Of a stretch of 11,878 bases of DNA, positions 6,890 to 11,878 are shown in pieces. Each line of letters begins with the position of its first letter. Position 1 is the stretch's first letter. The notes under the pieces were generated by a model. It had not been told where the DNA came from, ran no database searches, and saw only the letters and a program-made list of their open reading frames with translations. This DNA comes from Fidelibacterota bacterium (GTDB taxonomy: Bacteria > Pseudomonadota > Alphaproteobacteria > Rhodospirillales > Rhodospirillaceae). The stretch covers positions 1 through 11,878 of the forward strand of contig CANJEU010000026.1 of assembly GCA_947473445.1 (NCBI GenBank). Reading direction: 5' to 3'. Both the position numbers and the translations under genes were made by a program.

Positions 6890-9800
6890 GCGTCGACAGT
6901 GGAGTGATCGAGCAGGCGCAGATCGAGGCAAACGGGATGTTCGCCGGCTAGACGGCCCGGCGACGGCGTGAAGGCCCCGCCCGTATGACCGAACGGGAAG
7001 AAGCGCGAACGGCGGCGCGTTTCGGCCTCATTGGCGTTGACCGGAACGCTTTCGAAGTTGCGCCCGCCCGGATGGCTGACGTGATAAGTGCAGCCGCCGA
7101 CCGAGCGTCCGCTGGCGGTGTCGTAAATCTCGAAGCGCAGCGGCGTATTGACCGGCATCGTCGGATGCAACGCGCGCGCAGGTTGCCACGCCCGGTACCG
7201 GATGCCGGCGACATATTCGCTTTTCATGCCCGTATTGCGTAGCGGCACACTATGCCCATTACACAGCACTAAATATCGCTCCGGCGTCAGACCACGCAGT
7301 CTGAGCTGGAGGCGCTCCAAAGAACTGTCGACGGCGCGCGATGTTCCCCCCGGAGCGGAATCTTCTCCGAGCACGTGCCACGGCTCAAGCGCTTGGCGCA
7401 CCTCGAGCTCGATGCCCCGGTAGCCTGTCGTGCCGATGAGCGGGAAGCGGAACTCAAAGTGGGCGCGGAACCATTGCGGATCAAAGGCATAACCGCCGCG
7501 CGCCAGTTCCTCGAGCACATCGGAAAAATCATTCCAGCAGAAGTAGGGCAGGAGGAATTCGTCGTGCAGACGCGTGCCGTAGCGCGCAAGCGGCTGCGTG
7601 TACGGTTTTTCAAGGAAGTGGGCCACAAGGCCGCGCAGGAGGAGCTGCTGGGCCAGGCTCATGCGCGCATGAGGGGGCATTTCGAAGGCGCGCAACTCCA
7701 GGAGGCCGAGACGGCCCGTGGCGCTGTCGGGCGAATAGAGTTTGTCGATGCAAAATTCGGTGCGGTGGGTGTTGCCAGTCACGTCCACAAGGATGTCGCG
7801 GAAGATGCGGTCGGCGAGCCACGGCGGCGTGGTCTTGGCGTCCCCGAGGGCCTTGAACGCCAGTTCGAGCTCGTAGGTCGAATCGTCGCGCGCCTCGTCC
7901 ACGCGTGGGTGCTGGCTGGTGGGACCGATGAAGAGACCCGAGAAGAGATAAGAGAGCGAGGGATGATTGTGCCAAAACCCGAGCAGGCTTTTCAGGAGAT
8001 CGGGCCGGCGCAGCATCGGCGAGTCCGCGGGCGTCGCGCCGCCAAGGACGATGTGATTGCCCCCGCCGGTGCCGACGTGCCGGCCATCGAGCATGAACTT
8101 CTCGGCGATCAGGCGCGTCGCGCGCGCTTCCTCGTAGACGGCCGTCGTTGAAGCAACGAGGTCATCCCAGGATTCCGAGGGGTGGATATTCACTTCGATC
8201 ACGCCGGGATCGGGCGTGACCGAGAAGGTCTTGAGCCGCGGATCGCGCGGCGGCAGATAACCTTCGAGCATCACCGGCTGTTTTAATTTCGCGGCCGTAT
8301 CTTCGATGGCCGCGACAAGATCGAGGTAATGTTCGGCGCGTTCGGCCGGCGGCATGAACACCTGCAAGATTCCATCGCGCGGCTCGACGCACAGCGCGGT
8401 GCGGACCACGGAAGGATCGGAGACACCCGCAGGCGGGACCGGCGCGACGAGGGGTTGTGCAACCGGCGGCGGGGGCGCGGCCGCTGGCGCCGCGGTGGTG
8501 ACCGCCGGCTGCGGCTGAGGCTTTGTTTTTGGTTTGGCTTGGACTTGCGATGCCGCGCGCGCTGGCAGCGGCGGCAGTTCCTCCATGGGATCGGGCGGCG
8601 TCACCTGGACGTGATCTTCCGGCTTGGCCCACGGCAGGGAATCAAGCGGCAGCCTGTAGCCCATGGGCGAATCGCCGGGCAGAAGGAACATATGCTTCTG
8701 CCGAAGCACCCACGGACCGCTGCGCCAGGTCTGAGCCGCGCCCTCTTTGGTGCGTGCGATGGGCAGCGCGTATCCTTTGATCTTGTCGAGCCCGGTTTCG
8801 AACAGAGCAGCGAGCCGCGCGCGTTCGAGCGGGTCGCTGAGTTTATTTTGCAGCGGATCGACGTTCACCGGCAGGCGGCGTTCGCGCCACAGATAATACC
8901 AAGTGTCTTCGTACCCCGGGATGACGTAGGCCGGATCGAGGCTAAGGCGCACCGCGAGGGCCTGCGCAAAGCTGCGCGCCGTCTCGGCAGTGACCGCTTC
9001 ACTTTTGCTTTCATCGGACGCAAGCAAGGCGCGATCGCACCAGACGGGGGCGGCGTCCTTGCGCCAGATGCAAGTGAGCGCCCAGCGCGGCAATTGCTCG
9101 CCCGGATACCATTTGCCCTGGCCGTAATGAAGCATGCAGCCCGGCGCGAAGCGATCGGCCAGACGGCGGATCAGCGTTCCGGCGTATTTGCGTTTCGTCG
9201 GTCCGAGGGCGGCGGTGTTCCATTCGGCGCCGTCGGGATCGTCGGCGGCCACGAAGGTCGGCTCGCCCCCCATGGTGAGGCGCGCATCCCGCGCGGTGAG
9301 ATCACCATCGATGCGCGCGCCGAGGGCCTGGAGCTTTTCCCACGCCGCATCGTTATACGGCCAGGTGACGCGGGGCGCTTCAGGCAGACGGGTGACCGAC
9401 ATCTCGAAGCCGAACTCGGTTTCGACCGGCTCGAGAAGCCCACTGATGGGCGCGGCGCTTTGCGGCTGCGGCGAACAGGCGAGCGGAATATGACCTTCGC
9501 CCGTGAGCAGACCCGAGGTGGGATCGAGACCGACCCAGCCGGCGCCGGGAAGATAGACCTCGCACCAGGCGTGCAAGTCGGTGAAGTCCTTCAGCGTGCC
9601 TTCGGGTCCATCCAGCGGCTTTTGATCGGCGACCAGTTGGATGAGGTAACCCGAGACAAAGCGTGCGGCTAAGCCGAGGTGACGGAGGATGTGGACCAGG
9701 AGCCATCCGGTGTCGCGGCACGATCCCTTGGCAAGGCGCAAGGTATCGTCGGGTGTTTGAACGCCCGGTTCCATGCGCACGACATAGGCGATGTCCTGCT

Positions 9801-10257
9801 GGAGTTTTTGGTTGAGCGCGACGAGCACTTCGATGGTGCGGCCCGGGGCGGGACGAACACTGTCGATATATTTTTTGAGCAGCGGGCCCGGCGGGGCCAG
9901 TTTGCGGAACGGGGCGAGTTCCTCGTCGAGGACGTGATCGTAGGCGAAGGGAAAATTCTCGGCCTGCGGTTCGATGAAGAAGTCGAACGGGTTGATCACC
10001 GCCATATCTGCGATGAGATCGACCGTGACGGAAAAGGCGCCGACCTTCTCGGGGAATACCGCGCGGGCCAGATAGTTGCCTTGCGGGTCCTGCTGCCAGT
10101 TGAGGAAGTGGCTCGCGGGCTCGATCTTCAGGGAATAGCTGAGAATCGGCGTGCGACAGTGGGGCGCGGGCCGCAGTCTGATGACCTGCGGATCGAGCGA
10201 AATCGGGCGCGCGTAGCTATAGGTCGTCTGATGACGGAGAGCGACGTGAATGCTCAC
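6886..10257 (-). CDS. Transglutaminase-DUF2126 (putative amidoligase) fusion protein, GTG start
   Basis: A 1123-aa protein, typical length for this family. The bacterial transglutaminase N domain (about 1-90) and transglutaminase core (about 140-260) carry C180 in G-S-C-R-D-T-G-W, H229 in L-H-A-W and D245 in L-D-P-T-S-G. DUF2126 follows from about residue 310 to the C-terminus, with L-T-M-G-G-E-P-T-F (327-335), R-H-V-G-T-G-G-G-N-H (726-735), G-N-T-H-R-T-E-F-C-I-D-K (828-839) and E-L-R-A-F-E-M-P-P (854-862). DUF2126 has been predicted to be an amidoligase. A Pro/Ala/Lys-rich low-complexity stretch (about 553-615) interrupts it. No signal peptide is seen, so a cytoplasmic location is likely. 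The start is GTG at 10255-10257, preceded by AGGAAAG about 7-13 nt upstream; no in-frame ATG exists nearby. It is the first gene of the operon and ends in a 4-bp overlap with the ATP-grasp/alpha-E gene. The true reaction is unknown. Confidence 0.93.
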   Translation of the reverse strand: MSIHVALRHQTTYSYARPISLDPQVIRLRPAPHCRTPILSYSLKIEPASHFLNWQQDPQGNYLARAVFPEKVGAFSVTVDLIADMAVINPFDFFIEPQAENFPFAYDHVLDEELAPFRKLAPPGPLLKKYIDSVRPAPGRTIEVLVALNQKLQQDIAYVVRMEPGVQTPDDTLRLAKGSCRDTGWLLVHILRHLGLAARFVSGYLIQLVADQKPLDGPEGTLKDFTDLHAWCEVYLPGAGWVGLDPTSGLLTGEGHIPLACSPQPQSAAPISGLLEPVETEFGFEMSVTRLPEAPRVTWPYNDAAWEKLQALGARIDGDLTARDARLTMGGEPTFVAADDPDGAEWNTAALGPTKRKYAGTLIRRLADRFAPGCMLHYGQGKWYPGEQLPRWALTCIWRKDAAPVWCDRALLASDESKSEAVTAETARSFAQALAVRLSLDPAYVIPGYEDTWYYLWRERRLPVNVDPLQNKLSDPLERARLAALFETGLDKIKGYALPIARTKEGAAQTWRSGPWVLRQKHMFLLPGDSPMGYRLPLDSLPWAKPEDHVQVTPPDPMEELPPLPARAASQVQAKPKTKPQPQPAVTTAAPAAAPPPPVAQPLVAPVPPAGVSDPSVVRTALCVEPRDGILQVFMPPAERAEHYLDLVAAIEDTAAKLKQPVMLEGYLPPRDPRLKTFSVTPDPGVIEVNIHPSESWDDLVASTTAVYEEARATRLIAEKFMLDGRHVGTGGGNHIVLGGATPADSPMLRRPDLLKSLLGFWHNHPSLSYLFSGLFIGPTSQHPRVDEARDDSTYELELAFKALGDAKTTPPWLADRIFRDILVDVTGNTHRTEFCIDKLYSPDSATGRLGLLELRAFEMPPHARMSLAQQLLLRGLVAHFLEKPYTQPLARYGTRLHDEFLLPYFCWNDFSDVLEELARGGYAFDPQWFRAHFEFRFPLIGTTGYRGIELEVRQALEPWHVLGEDSAPGGTSRAVDSSLERLQLRLRGLTPERYLVLCNGHSVPLRNTGMKSEYVAGIRYRAWQPARALHPTMPVNTPLRFEIYDTASGRSVGGCTYHVSHPGGRNFESVPVNANEAETRRRSRFFPFGHTGGAFTPSPGRLAGEHPVCLDLRLLDHSTVDA

Positions 10258-10395
10258 GCAAGATCTTTCCTGGCAGGGAAGGCCGGTGGGCGCGCTCCCT
10301 CGCCGCAGCCTTCGAATGAAGCGTTAAACTATCGGCCAGTTTCTTCAGGCGTTCAAGGATAACCGGGGCACACCTGCGAGTTTGGCCGTTGCGGA
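10258..10395. other. 138-bp intergenic region between the sirtuin gene and the amidoligase operon
   Basis: Both flanking genes are on the minus strand. The region holds a reasonable promoter candidate for the operon (10328-10356). It also contains a short dyad AAACT-7-AGTTT at 10326-10342 that overlaps the -10 box of that promoter. I see no convincing intrinsic terminator for the sirtuin gene, so read-through into the operon is possible. Confidence 0.5.
10328..10356 (-). promoter_or_regulatory. Candidate sigma-70 promoter for the transglutaminase/ATP-grasp operon
   Basis: On the minus strand TTGAAC (10351-10356) and GATAGT (10328-10333) are separated by exactly 17 nt, each matching consensus at 4 of 6 positions. 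Transcription would start near 10320, leaving a 5' leader of roughly 60 nt before the GTG at 10257. It is the best-spaced candidate in the gap but untested. Confidence 0.4.
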
Positions 10396-11169
10396 TCAGG
10401 TGAGTGCGGCGAGCAAGCCCTTGACGTAGGCCGGCACGATCCGGCTTGCCGGACCGTAGTGACTTTCCTGGAAGTGGGAGGCCCCCGAAGACGGTTCGAG
10501 ATTGAGTTCGACCGTATGCGCATCGCCATTCCGGCGGATGGCCGCCACGAAACCGGCGGCGGGATACACGTTGCCCGACGTACCGATGGAGATGAAAAGA
10601 TCGCAAGCCGCCAGCGCCCGGCCAATGCGCTCCATCTCGAGCGGCATTTCGCCGAACCAGACGACATGGGGCCGCATGCCGCCCGGCGCGTTGCAGGCCC
10701 GGCAGAGATCGGCCGTGGACATGTCGCCGGACCAATCGACGACGTGCTCACAGAAATTGCAGCGCGCCTTGGAGTGAAGGCCATGCATGTGCAGAAGGTT
10801 CTTCGATCCGGCTTGTTCGTGCAAGGTGTCGACGTTTTGGGTAACGATCAGCACCTCGCCCGGCCAAGCGGCTTCCAGTTCGGCCAGTGCGCCATGGGCG
10901 GGGTTGGGCGCCACGGTGCGGGTGCGATTGAAGGCGCGGCGCATATTATAGAAGGCGTGCACACGATCGGGGTCGCGCGCGAAGGCTTCGGGGGTCGCCA
11001 CATCCTCGATGCGCACCTTTGACCAGATGCCGTCCGCATCGCGGAATGTATCCAGACCCGATTCCTTCGAGATGCCCGCGCCGGTGAGAATGACGATAAG
11101 TCCATCGCGCGGCGGTCGTACCGCCGGGATGAGTGCGTCCGGGATCTGATCATCAGCGCTTTGCGACAT
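10396..11169 (-). CDS. cobB: CobB-type sirtuin, NAD-dependent protein deacylase
   Basis: A 257-aa sirtuin of the bacterial CobB group. It removes acyl groups from lysine side chains using NAD+, releasing nicotinamide and O-acyl-ADP-ribose in the cytoplasm. The NAD-binding motif G-A-G-I-S is at residues 30-34 and T-Q-N-V-D-x-L-H at 110-117. The catalytic H129 lies in M-H-G, four zinc cysteines are at 137, 140, 156 and 159, and G-T-S-G-N-V-Y-P-A-A is at 196-205. F-Y-N-M-R-R carries Y74 and R77, the Tyr-x-x-Arg pair that in E. coli CobB and human SIRT5 reads the carboxylate of succyl- or malonyl-lysine. Desuccinylase as well as deacetylase activity is therefore expected. The ATG at 11167-11169 has GAGG 4 nt upstream. 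It is divergent from the phosphatase gene (44 bp apart) and 138 bp upstream of the amidoligase operon on the same strand. Any link to that operon is inference. Confidence 0.94.
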   Translation of the reverse strand: MSQSADDQIPDALIPAVRPPRDGLIVILTGAGISKESGLDTFRDADGIWSKVRIEDVATPEAFARDPDRVHAFYNMRRAFNRTRTVAPNPAHGALAELEAAWPGEVLIVTQNVDTLHEQAGSKNLLHMHGLHSKARCNFCEHVVDWSGDMSTADLCRACNAPGGMRPHVVWFGEMPLEMERIGRALAACDLFISIGTSGNVYPAAGFVAAIRRNGDAHTVELNLEPSSGASHFQESHYGPASRIVPAYVKGLLAALT

Positions 11170-11197
11170 GATCCCTCGCCCTTACCATGGCCGTGAA

Positions 11198-11204
11198 AAG
11201 GGAG
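11198..11204 (+). promoter_or_regulatory. Ribosome-binding site of the phosphatase gene
   Basis: AAGGGAG lies 9 nt before the ATG at 11214. It selects that ATG over the one at 11187, which would add nine residues (MAVKRERDR) ahead of the canonical MKRILFVCTGN start. Confidence 0.65.
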
Positions 11205-11213
11205 CGAGACAGA

Positions 11214-11690
11214 ATGAAACGCATCTTATTCGTGTGCACGGGAAACATCTGCCGCTCCTCGACGGCCGAAGGCGTCTTGCGGCATTACATCCAAGCCGCC
11301 GGCCTGGGCGATGTGGTCGAGATCGCTTCGGCGGGCACGCATGGCTATCATATCGGCGAGCCGCCCGATCCGCGCACCGTTGCCCACGCCAAGCGCCGCG
11401 GCTTTGATCTCTCGGCCCAACGCGCGCGCAAAGTCCGGGCGGAAGATTTTCACACCTACGACCTGATCCTGGCCATGGACCGCGGCCACTTCGCTCATCT
11501 TGAATCGTTGCGGCCCACGAACGCGCGCGCCGACGTGCAAATGTATCTGGAATACCATCCGGCGCGCGCACATACCGATGTGCCCGATCCTTATTACGGC
11601 GGTGCGGAAGGGTTCGAAGAGGTGCTGGACCTGGTCGAACAGGCCAGCAAAACGCTTCTCCAAAAGATTTCCGCCGGACTCAAAAGATGA
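11214..11690 (+). CDS. Low-molecular-weight protein tyrosine phosphatase family, possible ribulosamine-phosphate phosphatase
   Basis: A 158-aa LMW-PTP, the normal family length. The P-loop V7-C8-T-G-N-I-C13-R14-S15-S16 holds the nucleophile C8, R14 and the second loop cysteine C13. The general acid is D125 in D-P-Y-Y-G-G. S-A-G-T-H (39-43) and the L-A-M-D (86-89) strand are also typical. The protein is cytoplasmic with no signal peptide. Its ATGA overlap with a fructosamine-kinase-family gene is informative. Work on human LMW-PTP-A and bacterial homologues links this fold to dephosphorylating ribulosamine 5-phosphate (or erythrulosamine 4-phosphate) on glycated proteins, after which the kinase acts. 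A role in protein deglycation is therefore at least as likely as phosphotyrosine signalling or exopolysaccharide control; no tyrosine kinase or capsule gene is nearby. An arsenate reductase role is less likely because the downstream resolving cysteines of that group are absent. Confidence 0.9.
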   Translation: MKRILFVCTGNICRSSTAEGVLRHYIQAAGLGDVVEIASAGTHGYHIGEPPDPRTVAHAKRRGFDLSAQRARKVRAEDFHTYDLILAMDRGHFAHLESLRPTNARADVQMYLEYHPARAHTDVPDPYYGGAEGFEEVLDLVEQASKTLLQKISAGLKR

Positions 11691-11878
11691 TGACACTGCC
11701 TGCGCGCGTTGGCGCCGCGCTGGGCGTTGAGGTTGTGCGCGAACAGGAACTGACGGGCGGGTGCATTTCCGACGTACGGCGCCTGACGCTGGCGGATGGG
11801 CGCGACATTGTCGCCAAGTCCGGTCAGGGCCTCGCACTGGAAGCTTTCATGCTTGGCTATCTGGCGACTCATTCGCGA
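11687..11878 (+). CDS. Fructosamine/ribulosamine 3-kinase family protein, N-terminal part (runs off right edge)
   Basis: The frame from ATG at 11687 (a second ATG follows at 11690) is open for 64 codons to the window edge. The start overlaps the phosphatase stop as ATGA. The translation contains E-L-T-G-G-C-I-S-D-V-R-R-L-T-L (about residues 20-34), which fits the glycine-rich nucleotide-binding loop of the FN3K family. D-G-R-D-I-V-A-K-S (36-44) carries the ATP-binding lysine K43. L-E-A-F-M-L-G-Y-L-A (50-59) is the usual E-A-x-x-L helix. FN3K-family kinases phosphorylate sugar-derived adducts on protein amines at the 3-hydroxyl, causing them to fall off and repairing glycation. Bacterial members prefer ribulosamines or erythrulosamines. 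The C-terminal catalytic loop lies outside the window, so activity cannot be judged. Confidence 0.78.
   Translation, partial: MMTLPARVGAALGVEVVREQELTGGCISDVRRLTLADGRDIVAKSGQGLALEAFMLGYLATHSR

Noticed and set aside
5630..6907. 425-codon plus-strand open frame antisense to the ATP-grasp/alpha-E gene
   Set aside because: Low-complexity Arg/Gly/Ala-rich translation, no domain or ribosome-binding site, fully covered by a gene with clear family motifs.
6890..6931. 14-residue extension of the ATP-grasp/alpha-E protein
   Set aside because: The ATGA overlap start at 6889 is more typical, and the extension is a shadow of the preceding gene's last codons.
8329..9672. 447-codon plus-strand open frame antisense to the transglutaminase-DUF2126 gene
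   Set aside because: Its translation is rich in Arg, Gly and His without recognisable domains, and it mirrors the codon pattern of the well-supported minus-strand gene. GC-rich DNA commonly yields such antisense frames.
10326..10342. AAACT-7-AGTTT dyad as a terminator of the sirtuin gene
   Set aside because: The stem is only 5 bp, AT-rich, and no T-run follows on the minus strand.
1..11878. CRISPR arrays, tRNA/rRNA genes, insertion sequences, prophage or defence genes
   Set aside because: No direct repeats, cloverleaf-like blocks, transposase motifs or inverted-repeat ends were found by reading; all of the window is accounted for by conventional genes and short spacers.

Overview
This 11.9 kb window is a compact, GC-rich bacterial chromosomal segment. 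It has tightly packed genes, no mobile elements, no tRNA or rRNA genes and no repeat arrays. The protein repertoire fits an alphaproteobacterium: a two-subunit SCOT-type CoA transferase, an EamA transporter, a stand-alone PhhB, a Zincin_1 metallopeptidase, and the transglutaminase / DUF2126 / ATP-grasp-alpha-E cluster. That placement is inferred from protein character only; no marker gene is present.

Left part (1-1652, minus strand): scoA and scoB encode the two subunits of a succinyl-CoA:3-ketoacid CoA transferase. They are followed after 8 bp by the start of a TrmH/SpoU-type RNA methyltransferase that runs off the left edge. scoA uses a TTG start behind a near-perfect Shine-Dalgarno. A 202-bp divergent spacer separates it from a plus-strand ten-TM DMT/EamA exporter (1855-2748). 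Next come phhB (minus) and a Zincin_1 metallopeptidase (plus), whose start codons are only 12 bp apart. Each of these two genes converges on its outer neighbour with a gap of 2 or 9 bp.

Centre (3492-10257, minus strand): this is the most interesting part. Three genes are joined by two 4-bp ATGA stop/start overlaps. In transcription order they are a 1123-aa transglutaminase-DUF2126 fusion, an 838-aa fusion of circularly permuted ATP-grasp (CPGS) and alpha-E domains, and a 294-aa transglutaminase-like protein. The catalytic Cys-His-Asp residues are visible in both transglutaminase domains. Comparative genomics predicts such clusters to be amide- or peptide-bond-forming and -cleaving systems, but as far as I know the substrate is unknown. 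The Anbu proteasome-like peptidase that often accompanies them is absent here. A plausible promoter lies at 10328-10356.

Right part (10396-11878): a CobB-type sirtuin with the Tyr-x-x-Arg signature of desuccinylase/deacylase sirtuins sits 138 bp upstream of the operon on the same strand. Divergent from it (44 bp) is a low-molecular-weight phosphotyrosine-phosphatase-like gene. This overlaps by ATGA the 5' end of a fructosamine/ribulosamine 3-kinase gene that runs off the right edge. That pair reads as a protein-deglycation module. The right two thirds of the window is therefore rich in protein- and amide-modification enzymes: deacylation, deglycation, and transglutaminase/amidoligase chemistry.
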